From JBOEGW01 sp050633625 (GTDB taxonomy: Bacteria; Pseudomonadota; Alphaproteobacteria; Rhodobacterales; Rhodobacteraceae): 64,000 nucleotides of DNA. This document shows positions 51,055 through 59,120 of the stretch, one piece after another; the first letter of the stretch is position 1, and every line of letters starts with the position of its first letter. A model generated the notes under the pieces. It ran no database searches. It was not told where the DNA came from and was given only the letters and a program-made list of their open reading frames with translations. Both the position numbers and the translations under genes were made by a program. The stretch lies in NCBI GenBank assembly GCA_050633625.1, contig JBOEGW010000008.1, positions 1-64,000 on the forward strand, written 5' to 3'.

Positions 51055-51273
51055 TCGAGTTCCTTTTTCGTGTCTTCGCCTTGCGCTTCCAGGCGGTCAG
51101 GTCAATATGCCTGTTCAGCGCCGATTCGGTATCCCTCTAGACGCATGCCTGCCATGCTATTTCCGCATACCTATCAGATCCACCCCACAAAATATAGGTG
51201 CCTTGCAAGGGGGGCCTCCCCCCGATATAGGGTCAGTCACATCATCTTCAACCTTTTGCCATAGTTTTGACAC

Positions 51274-51837
51274 ATGCCCAAAATCAACGGAAACGAAATT
51301 CGCCCCGGTAACGTCCTCGAACATAACGACGGCCTTTGGGCTGCCGTGAAAGTGGACCACGTAAAGCCCGGCAAAGGTGGCGCCTTTGCCCAAGTCGAGC
51401 TCCGCAACCTTCGTAACGGCTCAAAGCTTAACGAACGGTTTAGATCGGCAGATAAAGTCGAGCGCGTGCGCCTTGAGCAAAAAGACCAGCAGTTCCTGTA
51501 TGAGAACGATGGGATGCTCGTCTTCATGGACGCCGAGACATACGACCAAATCGAGCTGCCCTCAGAGCTGCTTGGGGATCGCCGCCCGTTCCTGCAAGAC
51601 GGAATGACCATCGTTGTCGAGTTTTATGAGGACGAAGCGCTGCACGCCACCGTGCCCCAAAAAGTGACCTGCAAGGTCGTGGAAACGGAGCCAGTCGTGA
51701 AAGGCCAAACCGCCGCCAACTCGTTCAAACCAGCGATTTTGGACAATGGCGTCAAGGTCATGGTGCCTCCGTTCGTAGGGCAGGACGAGGACATCGTGGT
51801 GAACACCGAAACGATGGAATACTCCGAACGCGCCTAA
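51274..51837 (+). CDS. efp: Elongation factor P
   Basis: A 187-residue EF-P with three beta domains. Lys34 in VKPGKGGAF is the site modified in many bacteria. It rescues ribosomes stalled at polyproline stretches. A terminator follows 25 bp after the stop. Normal length. Confidence 0.96.
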   Translation: MPKINGNEIRPGNVLEHNDGLWAAVKVDHVKPGKGGAFAQVELRNLRNGSKLNERFRSADKVERVRLEQKDQQFLYENDGMLVFMDAETYDQIELPSELLGDRRPFLQDGMTIVVEFYEDEALHATVPQKVTCKVVETEPVVKGQTAANSFKPAILDNGVKVMVPPFVGQDEDIVVNTETMEYSERA

Positions 51838-51862
51838 GCGTTGCACTGTTCTTAAAATGAAG

Positions 51863-51893
51863 CACCTCGGTTTTGCGATCGGGGTGTTTTTTT
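51863..51893 (+). terminator. Rho-independent terminator after efp
   Basis: A 7-bp stem (CACCTCG/CGGGGTG with one G-U pair) followed by seven T, the clearest intrinsic terminator of the window. Confidence 0.85.
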
Positions 51894-51930
51894 ATGTCTC
51901 CCGCCCCATATTTGAGCCAAGGAGATTTTG

Positions 51931-52995
51931 ATGCGCCGATTTTTCGCAAGAGGCCTTGCCGCTGTTGGCCTTGTCAGCCCCGCCACAGCTGACCCCGGTT
52001 TTGACGCCGTTTTTGCGTCCCTGTCCGGCGCGCCTGCGATGAGCGCGGGATATATTCAAAACGGCAGCGCGCCTCATGTGGCGGTTCGAGGTGTGGCCTT
52101 CAAAACCGGCCCGAAAGTGGCGCAAGATGCTCGATGGCACATCGGCTCGATCACCAAGAGTTTCACCGCCGCGCTGATAATGCGTATGGAGCTGGATCTC
52201 GATGCGCCGCTTAGCACCATTGTCCCTGACGTGGCAGCGCAGATGCACCCGGAGTGGCAATGCCTGACGTTGCGCGAGCTGCTGTCACATACCTCTGGAG
52301 TGGCACCAAACACAGTGATGAAGGGCGCGTGGGACATCAGCGCATCGGGGCGATCTGGCCAACGTGCCGCGGTCCTCGCACGCCATTGGGGCAAACCACT
52401 TCCCGGCATGCGCGGCAGCTTCACATACTCTAATCTCGGCTATGTTTTGGCCGGACATATTGCTGAAACCATCACGGGGCTGCCTTATGAAACGCTCCTC
52501 ATGAAGGAGGTCATAACGCCCCTTGGCCTGATGTCCGTGGGCTTTGGCGCGCCGCACGGGGCAGGGGACGCGCAGGGGCACCGCGGGCGTCTCGCGCCCC
52601 GTCCAATCTCCCCGAGCGACCCACAGGCCGACAACCCGGCGTGGATGGCCCCGGCGGGCACCCTGCACATGACGCTCGCGGACCTTCTGATCTGGGGGCA
52701 AGCGAATATGGAGGCCAGCCTTGGTGAACGCCCGGCGTTCCTGTCCAAAGCGCAATGCGCGCAGATGCATGCCACAATGCCCGGCGGCTATGGCTTTGGC
52801 TGGCAGGCCGCTCAGATCAAACGCGGCGACGGAACCACGGCCCTCGTACAAGGGCATAACGGCTCGAATACCATGTGGGTGGCGAACCTGTTTTATGATC
52901 CAAAACGGCGTCTGGTCGTTGCGAATGCCATGAACCGCGCGCGCTTAATGCTCAGCCAGAAACACCTGATCGCGCTTTGGCAAAGTCTCGATTAG
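51931..52995 (+). CDS. Serine hydrolase of the class C beta-lactamase family
   Basis: A 354-residue exported protein (signal ending near ATA-D). The SxxK motif is SITKS near residue 75, the YxN motif YSN near 169, and the third motif HNG near residue 310 instead of KTG, as in many esterases or D-aminopeptidases of this family. It may act on peptidoglycan or esters; resistance is not implied. AAGGAG precedes the ATG at 51931. Confidence 0.8.
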   Translation: MRRFFARGLAAVGLVSPATADPGFDAVFASLSGAPAMSAGYIQNGSAPHVAVRGVAFKTGPKVAQDARWHIGSITKSFTAALIMRMELDLDAPLSTIVPDVAAQMHPEWQCLTLRELLSHTSGVAPNTVMKGAWDISASGRSGQRAAVLARHWGKPLPGMRGSFTYSNLGYVLAGHIAETITGLPYETLLMKEVITPLGLMSVGFGAPHGAGDAQGHRGRLAPRPISPSDPQADNPAWMAPAGTLHMTLADLLIWGQANMEASLGERPAFLSKAQCAQMHATMPGGYGFGWQAAQIKRGDGTTALVQGHNGSNTMWVANLFYDPKRRLVVANAMNRARLMLSQKHLIALWQSLD

Positions 52996-53006
52996 GCGCG
53001 GCGCAA

Positions 53007-54164
53007 TCACTCGTCCGGTGCTGACACTTTCTTGGCGCCAAAGAACGGCACCATGAACTGCTTGAGATACCCATGCGGCATCTCTTCGCCGCGCACCCCA
53101 TAATCTTCAGGCCAGCGTTCCTCATCCGGCAGATGGTACGTGCCAAATAGCCAGTCGAACAGCGGGAAGTGCGAGGCAAAATTGATGTCCAGCGCCTCGC
53201 GTTCCGACCCATGGTGCCAATGGTGAAACCGTGGAGTCACCAAGAAGCGCTCAAGGGGGCCAAATTTCCAACCAATATTGGCGTGGATGAAGGCCGAATA
53301 GAAGTAGACGAACACCAGATACCCTTGCACAGCTGTCGGGCTAAATCCAAGGGTGAGCATCGGTAGCGCTGTCAGTCCACGCAGGATCGCAATCTCGAAA
53401 AAATGCATGCGCGCCCCGGCGATCCAGTCCATTTTCTGGGCGGAATGGTGGATTTTGTGAAAGCGCCACAGCAGCGGGAATTTGTGAAACGCGTAGTGAA
53501 TCCAGTATTGCAAGAAGTCAGTCGCAACCATGATCAAACCGATTTGAATCAGCAACGGCAACTCAAACAAATAGTGCCGTATCGAGGCGAGATCGAAGCT
53601 GTTATTGACAACTTGCGTGGGGGCCAACGTCAAGTAGTTGAGCACCTGAACCATCAAGGTCGAGAAGGCAAAATAAAAGAAATCCTCGCGCCACTCGGTC
53701 CGCAAGACGGTTTGCTCAGAACGGTGTGGCCAGAGCCGCTCAAGGGGTAAAAACAACAGACCGACCGTGAGAACTTTGAGGATGAAGAAATCCAGTCCGA
53801 AATAAATCGGAAGCGCCTCTCCGCCTGTTTCCAACGGCACGCCATACATCAAAGCGGCGAGGACGATGAGGAAGAAACCTGCGATCGGCAGCGTCGGTTT
53901 GCGCGACAACAAGAGCGACAAGACCGCAAAGAGATATCCGCCAATCAAGAGCGCGTTCACAATCATGCGCAGCGGGATCAAGTCGTGAATTGGCCCAAGA
54001 TCGGGCGAGGTAAAGGTCGCCGGAAACCGCAGCACAAGCACGCCCGCGACCGACAAAACGCCCATCAAGACTGCAAGTGAGCCAGAGAGCCAGCCCGATC
54101 CAAACGGGCGTTGCGCGCGGGGCTTTTCCAATTCCTCAAAGACGGATGCCAATTTTGAAAACAC
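53007..54164 (-). CDS. Sterol desaturase/fatty-acid hydroxylase family membrane protein
   Basis: About 385 residues from a GTG at 54164, preceded by GGAAGGG. It has five to seven membrane helices and the di-iron His motifs HYAFH, HKIHH and HHWHH between residues 220 and 320. The reaction is a lipid hydroxylation or desaturation at the membrane; the substrate is unknown. Confidence 0.82.
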   Translation of the reverse strand: MFSKLASVFEELEKPRAQRPFGSGWLSGSLAVLMGVLSVAGVLVLRFPATFTSPDLGPIHDLIPLRMIVNALLIGGYLFAVLSLLLSRKPTLPIAGFFLIVLAALMYGVPLETGGEALPIYFGLDFFILKVLTVGLLFLPLERLWPHRSEQTVLRTEWREDFFYFAFSTLMVQVLNYLTLAPTQVVNNSFDLASIRHYLFELPLLIQIGLIMVATDFLQYWIHYAFHKFPLLWRFHKIHHSAQKMDWIAGARMHFFEIAILRGLTALPMLTLGFSPTAVQGYLVFVYFYSAFIHANIGWKFGPLERFLVTPRFHHWHHGSEREALDINFASHFPLFDWLFGTYHLPDEERWPEDYGVRGEEMPHGYLKQFMVPFFGAKKVSAPDE

Positions 54165-54268
54165 GATTACCCTTCCCAAAGACTGTGTCTGAATGAAGAA
54201 ATCCTACAATCTTGGCGTAATCCTGTCCAATCAATAGACAATACCCACCCAAATCGAACCTGTGGCGC

Positions 54269-55081
54269 TTAGACACCAAGCTCGCTCAAAAGCCGCTCAA
54301 CAAGGCCGCGATAGTTCGAGCCAAACAGCCGAAAATGCACGAGAGCGGGCCAAAGCGTATAGACAGCGCGCCGCTCCTGCCAGCCTGCTTCAAGCGCGCC
54401 ATAGCGTTTGTCAAACTCCGGGCCGGGGCTGCCAAACAGGTTTAGCATCGCCAGATCGACTTCGCTGTGTCCAATGTAGCAAGCCGGATCAATCAGCCAA
54501 ACCTGAGGAGCCGCGCCAAACACGATGTTTCCTGCCCATAAATCCCCGTGCAAAAGCGATGGTCGCGGGGTTGCAGGCAAAAGATCCCCGAGGCCCTCAA
54601 CGAGGCGGGCGAGGCGCGGGCCAATGCCCGGAGGCAGGCCTTTCGCGGGCGCCAAAATGCGGTGTTGTCCCCAAAACTCTACCCAGTTTTCGCTCTGTGT
54701 GTTCTCGATTGCGAGCGCCCCGAAGGCGTAATCTTCATCCCACCCATACAGCGTGTTTGGGGCGGGCGCATCATGCAGCTCACGCAGCGTATCCGCCGCA
54801 AAACGCCACGACCCTTCACCGGGCCGATCTTCAGAAAGCGCTTCCAAAAACAGCAGGTTAGGGGCGAGGCCAAGCACCTCTGGAACCGAAGCGCCCTGCG
54901 CCTTTAGCTGCGCCAACATACGCGCCTCGATGCGCGCGTGCGGGCCGGATTTCACGACCATCCGTGCACCGCCTTGCAAGGTCAACATATGGACCTCGCT
55001 CACATCTCCCCCGTGCAAGCGCCGCGCATCGGCCACCCGGTCATTAAACAACTCCAGAACAGCGCGTCTCAGGGCGTCCAC
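54269..55081 (-). CDS. Fructosamine-kinase family protein
   Basis: A 270-residue kinase-like protein: ATP-binding lobe with MVVKSG, catalytic loop LLHGDLWAGNIVF near residue 177 and LIDPACYIGHSEVDLAML. The family phosphorylates ketosamines on glycated proteins and free amines, helping deglycation. It overlaps ygfZ by 13 bp. Confidence 0.88.
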   Translation of the reverse strand: MDALRRAVLELFNDRVADARRLHGGDVSEVHMLTLQGGARMVVKSGPHARIEARMLAQLKAQGASVPEVLGLAPNLLFLEALSEDRPGEGSWRFAADTLRELHDAPAPNTLYGWDEDYAFGALAIENTQSENWVEFWGQHRILAPAKGLPPGIGPRLARLVEGLGDLLPATPRPSLLHGDLWAGNIVFGAAPQVWLIDPACYIGHSEVDLAMLNLFGSPGPEFDKRYGALEAGWQERRAVYTLWPALVHFRLFGSNYRGLVERLLSELGV

Positions 55082-55839
55082 GAAACCGAAGCCTCCCCAG
55101 CGCGCAAAGCCACACCAGCTGCGCGATCATATCGAAGCTGCGCAATCGCGCGCGTGCCGGACCGCGTATAGATCACGCCTGCCTCGCGGCCATCCGGCAG
55201 CGTGATCGCCGTGCCCGGCGGCATGTCAGCGCCCTGCACCTCGACAGTCACCAGTCCTTTGCGCAGCTCAGTTTTGTGCTTCATGCGGGCCGCAACTTCC
55301 TGCCCCACATAGCACCCTTTGCGAAAATCAATGCCCGCCAGCCGTTCAAACCCGGCTTCCAAAATGAAGGTGTCGGGATGCAGCTCAATCCCACTCTCAG
55401 GAATACACTGTGCCACGCGGATCGCATCCCAATCGACAGTCCTCGGCCCGCCCGCTGTCTCGCGGTACATCCGCCAGCCAAGCGCCGGATCGCGCGGATC
55501 AGGAAAAGCCCCCTCTGGAGCCGCGCCAAGACCACGAATCGCGTAAAGTTCGGTCGCTTCAAGCGCGACATCGGCCCGAAGCTTATACATATTCAACTTT
55601 TGCAGGAGCATCGGCGCTAGCGAAGTCGCCACGTCCACCAAGAGTGACTCCCCCTGTGGGACGACAAAAAAATCCGCAAGATATTTGCCCTGTGGCGTGA
55701 GCAAGGCCGCATAGACCAGCCCAGAAATCCCGCTTACATTATTGGTGACAAGCCCCTGCAAAAAGCTCTCCCGATCGCGGCCCGTCAGGCGCAAGATCGT
55801 CCGGTTCTCGTGAGTCTCGCCAAGGGGCGCATTGATCAT
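55069..55839 (-). CDS. ygfZ: YgfZ/GcvT-like folate-binding protein
   Basis: A 256-residue aminomethyltransferase-like protein with the YgfZ signature KGCYVGQEVAARM near residue 173. It uses tetrahydrofolate in the assembly or repair of certain Fe-S proteins. It is co-transcribed with the fructosamine kinase. Confidence 0.9.
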   Translation of the reverse strand: MINAPLGETHENRTILRLTGRDRESFLQGLVTNNVSGISGLVYAALLTPQGKYLADFFVVPQGESLLVDVATSLAPMLLQKLNMYKLRADVALEATELYAIRGLGAAPEGAFPDPRDPALGWRMYRETAGGPRTVDWDAIRVAQCIPESGIELHPDTFILEAGFERLAGIDFRKGCYVGQEVAARMKHKTELRKGLVTVEVQGADMPPGTAITLPDGREAGVIYTRSGTRAIAQLRYDRAAGVALRAGEASVSWTP

Positions 55840-55899
55840 GGGGCTTCCTTCCGTGCTTATGGCTCAATATAGGGAGGAACACCCAACAGGAAACCCTTG

Positions 55900-56571
55900 A
55901 TGCGCGCGCCGCTCTCCATTGTGATCCCAACCTTGAACGCAGAGGCGCAATTGCCCGTTGCGCTCTTGTGCTTGATGGAGGGGCTTGAAGCCGGACTCCT
56001 GCGTGAACTGATCGTGAGCGACGCAGAAAGCACGGACAAGACAGTCGAGATCGCGCAGGCCGCAGGCGCGCAGGTCTTACATGGTCCGCCGGGGCGGGGC
56101 GGACAGTTGGCGCGGGGCTGCGCCGTGGCGCGGGGCGATTGGCTGTTGATCCTCCACGCCGACACCAAACTTTCCCCCAATTGGAGTTCGGTGGTTGCGC
56201 AAGCGCTTGAGGAGGCCTCGCCTCGTTATTTTAAGCTGCGCTTTGACGCGACTGGATTTGGACCATGGGTCGTTTCGCGCTGGGCTAATCTGCGCGCACG
56301 GCTGTTTTCGCGTCCCTTTGGCGATCAAGGGTTGCTCGTGCGCCGTTCAGATTATGAGGCGGCGGGAGGTTATCCAGATATCGCTTTGATGGAAGACATA
56401 GCACTCCTGCGAAAGCTGCCAAAACCCCGCGCCGTTCATGTTGTGGCGCAAACGAGTTGGGCACGCTACGCTACATATGGCTGGGTGAGGCAGGGGGCGG
56501 GCAATATCCTGCGTCAAATCCGGTTTCGCTTGGGAGCGGACCCCAACACGCTGGCAAGAAAATACCGCTAA
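55900..56571 (+). CDS. Family 2 glycosyltransferase (TIGR04283 type)
   Basis: A 223-residue protein from the ATG at 55900. N-terminal SIVIPTLNAE, then LIVSDAESTDKT (nucleotide-sugar site) and LILHADTKLSPNW (metal-binding DxD-like). The short form without membrane helices matches the TIGR04283 group. The acceptor is unknown. Confidence 0.82.
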   Translation: MRAPLSIVIPTLNAEAQLPVALLCLMEGLEAGLLRELIVSDAESTDKTVEIAQAAGAQVLHGPPGRGGQLARGCAVARGDWLLILHADTKLSPNWSSVVAQALEEASPRYFKLRFDATGFGPWVVSRWANLRARLFSRPFGDQGLLVRRSDYEAAGGYPDIALMEDIALLRKLPKPRAVHVVAQTSWARYATYGWVRQGAGNILRQIRFRLGADPNTLARKYR

Positions 56572-56590
56572 GCGCGCGCTGCGCTTAGCG
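56566..56590. terminator. Bidirectional stem-loop overlapping two stop codons
   Basis: CGCTAAGCGC (56566-56575) and GCGCTTAGCG (56581-56590) are perfect 10-bp arms. The first arm contains the stop codons of both the glycosyltransferase and the convergent aminotransferase gene. Confidence 0.6.
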
Positions 56591-57683
56591 CTTCGGGCAA
56601 GGCCGCCTCGAACAAATCAAGGTCATGTGGTGTGCCCGCCGAGACTCGAATGCACCGATCTTCAGGCGTGCTAAAGGGCATGCGCACAAAAACACCTCGC
56701 GCCACAATTTCAGCAACCACCCTACGTGCAAAATCCCCGTCCTCGCCACAATCCACAGCGACAAAATTCGTCGCGGAAGGCAAGGCGGTCAGGCCATTGT
56801 TCAGCGCAATCTGCCCGATGCGGTCGCGCGCTTTGGCCACATCCGAAACAACCTGCGCCAAGTATTCCTGATCAGCCAATGCCGCCAAAGCGCCGGCTTG
56901 CGACAATCGGCACATTCCAAAATGATTGCGAATTTTGTGAAACGCCTTGATCACGTCCGCCGCCCCAATCGCATAGCCAACGCGCGCTCCGGCCATGCCG
57001 TAAGCCTTTGAAAAGGTGCGCATTCGGATGACACGCGCATCACTTACATCAATGGGCGGCGCTGTGTTTTTAGGGGCGAATTCAACATAAGCTTCGTCCA
57101 ATACCATCAAGCTGCCCTCTGGCACCGCCTCAATCATCGCCTGCACCGTCGCGCCATCGTGCCAACTGCCCATCGGATTATCCGGGTTCGCAAGGTACAG
57201 AAGTTTCGCTGAGGTCGCGCCCGCCTTTTCAATCAAGGCCTGCGGGTTTTCGTGGTCGTTGAGAAACGGGACGGTCTCAAGCACGCCCCCATACCCCGTG
57301 ACATGGAAGTTGAATGTCGGATAGGCACCGGCCGTTGTCACAACTCTATCGCCCGGCGCGACCAGCAAACGCACCAAATACCCAAGAAGCCCGTCGATCC
57401 CTTCGCCCACGATAATATTGTCCATGCCAACACCATGATGCGCCGCCAATGCCGCCCGCAACTCATAACTCTCCGGGTCCGCGTATTTCCAAACCTCTTG
57501 CGCCGCGCGTTGCATCGCCTCAATCGCGCGCTGTGATGGGCCAAAAACGCTCTCATTTGCACCAAGGCGTGCGGCAAATACCCGCCCTTGCGCGCGCTCG
57601 TGGGTTTCTGGCCCCACAAAGGGAACCGAAGAAGGAAGCGAGAGCGCAAGCGGGGTCAGGCGAGGGCCGGGAGTCTGTGTCAT
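56568..57683 (-). CDS. HisC-type PLP aminotransferase
   Basis: A 371-residue fold-type I aminotransferase. GANESVFGPS near residue 41, NPDNPMGS near 168 and the PLP Lys in TFSKAYGMAGARVGYA near 225 match the histidinol-phosphate aminotransferase group; a related aromatic aminotransferase is possible. It converges on the glycosyltransferase with a 4-bp overlap. Confidence 0.85.
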   Translation of the reverse strand: MTQTPGPRLTPLALSLPSSVPFVGPETHERAQGRVFAARLGANESVFGPSQRAIEAMQRAAQEVWKYADPESYELRAALAAHHGVGMDNIIVGEGIDGLLGYLVRLLVAPGDRVVTTAGAYPTFNFHVTGYGGVLETVPFLNDHENPQALIEKAGATSAKLLYLANPDNPMGSWHDGATVQAMIEAVPEGSLMVLDEAYVEFAPKNTAPPIDVSDARVIRMRTFSKAYGMAGARVGYAIGAADVIKAFHKIRNHFGMCRLSQAGALAALADQEYLAQVVSDVAKARDRIGQIALNNGLTALPSATNFVAVDCGEDGDFARRVVAEIVARGVFVRMPFSTPEDRCIRVSAGTPHDLDLFEAALPEALSAARA

Positions 57684-57776
57684 GGCCGCATCAAGCCCGA
57701 AATCATCTGCCCCCGCAAGCCCCCGCGCCTTGCTCCGACTCGCCGTCAGTGCCTAGGGAGGGGAAAGGGGACACAG

Positions 57777-58901
57777 ATGATACTGAGACGATTGAGTGCC
57801 GTGATCTTTGCGTTGGCCCTTGGGGCAAGCCCCGCACAGGCGCAAGACCGCACCTTTTTCGCGGAAGGCTCTGACACGGTCTTGGGTCTTGGCGCGCGGC
57901 ATTTGGCCATGGGGGGCACCGGCACTGCGACGGCGAACGACCCCTATGCCGTCTACTGGAACCCAGCCCGTTTGAGCGCCGTTGAAGGCACACAAATCAG
58001 TATCAATCGCCAACTCAACGCCAAATTACGCCCCTATACTTTTATCGGCGCGGCGGTGCCCGTCGACTGGCTCGAAAATGCCGGACTCGACATGATGTTT
58101 GGCGCGGCGCGCTATCCCCGCGTCCATGCGCGCTCCACGGGTGCATTCTCTGAAACCGACCCACAAAGCATCTTTCTGCGGCTGCTTCTGCCCGGTGTTA
58201 TGGGAACCTATGATGGAGACATCGACAGCAAAACCATGGTGAACCGCTTCGCGGTGGCCTTGGCCCCCCATGACAGCGATCGCTTTTCCCTGGCGTTTCA
58301 TTTGGATTGGATTGATTGCAAATCAAATACCTGTGGCGTACACGCCGGCTCAAACGGCTATGAATGGCGGTCCGTGCACGCACGCGCCTGGAGCAAAGGG
58401 GTGAGCGGCACCTTTAAACTCAGCGATAACCTCACTCTCGGCGCTTCATATGGCGATATCAATACGGTGCTGGACGTTGACATGAACGTCACAGATGACT
58501 TGGGATCGTTTGACACTGTGTGGCAGGCAAAACTGCCAAGTTATCAACGAGTTGAGCTGATGTGGGAACCAGGGGATCGCACGGTTCTGGCGTTCGGATA
58601 TCAAAAATTCGCAGGGGTGTATGGATCGACATCTCTGAAATTCGAAACACTGCACTTTGGGGCAGAACGCAAATTTGGCCAGTACTTCACAGGCCGACTG
58701 GGCGCTTGGATGCCGATCACCATCGAGGCCCAGGATTTGCCGGTCGTCACCCTTCCCGTGCCCTTCGTCCCCTCCGCAGGGATTGGGTTTGAATACGGGA
58801 GCCTAAAGGCCGACCTTGGTGTCTATGTGCATCCGATCATGAGCTTTCATAAGAATGGGCCAGCCCCTACTGCAGAATTGTCGCTGACCTATACCTTCTA
58901 A
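57777..58901 (+). CDS. Outer-membrane beta-barrel protein (PorV/FadL-like)
   Basis: A 374-residue exported protein: signal peptide ending near AQAQ-D, then GARHLAMGGTGTATANDPYA, the pattern seen in the N-terminus of PorV/UPF0164-type barrels, followed by alternating beta-strands to a C-terminal aromatic residue (LSLTYTF). Function unknown; transport or assembly is possible. A hairpin with CCCCG/CGGGG arms (58908-58935) follows. Confidence 0.75.
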   Translation: MILRRLSAVIFALALGASPAQAQDRTFFAEGSDTVLGLGARHLAMGGTGTATANDPYAVYWNPARLSAVEGTQISINRQLNAKLRPYTFIGAAVPVDWLENAGLDMMFGAARYPRVHARSTGAFSETDPQSIFLRLLLPGVMGTYDGDIDSKTMVNRFAVALAPHDSDRFSLAFHLDWIDCKSNTCGVHAGSNGYEWRSVHARAWSKGVSGTFKLSDNLTLGASYGDINTVLDVDMNVTDDLGSFDTVWQAKLPSYQRVELMWEPGDRTVLAFGYQKFAGVYGSTSLKFETLHFGAERKFGQYFTGRLGAWMPITIEAQDLPVVTLPVPFVPSAGIGFEYGSLKADLGVYVHPIMSFHKNGPAPTAELSLTYTF

Positions 58902-59028
58902 GGAAAACCCCGCCACCTGCCATGCAGGGACGGGGCCGTCTTCACTGTTCACGGTCATCGGCGTCCCCGCCTGTACCGTGCTGTCAGAATGGCGAAACTT
59001 AGTTAAGACTTCCTTTCATTGTTCTTCA

Positions 59029-59098
59029 AAATATCCCCGCCGGAGGCATAAAGTCTCTGGTGCTCCCAAAAAGGCTATTGCCTCCGGCGGGGATATTT
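59029..59098. repeat. Perfect 20-bp inverted repeat (REP-like) downstream of valS
   Basis: AAATATCCCCGCCGGAGGCA (59029-59048) and its exact complement (59079-59098) around a 30-bp loop. GCCTCCGGCGGGGATATTT-type elements are common between genes of Rhodobacterales. It probably terminates transcription from both sides or protects mRNA ends. Confidence 0.75.
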
Positions 59099-59120
59099 GT
59101 GGAACACTGAAAACAGCGCC

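Noticed and set aside
51209..51223. GGGGGG-CCT-CCCCCC stem upstream of efp as a riboswitch or attenuator
   Set aside because: Isolated hairpin without T tract or alternative structure; no riboswitch consensus recognised.
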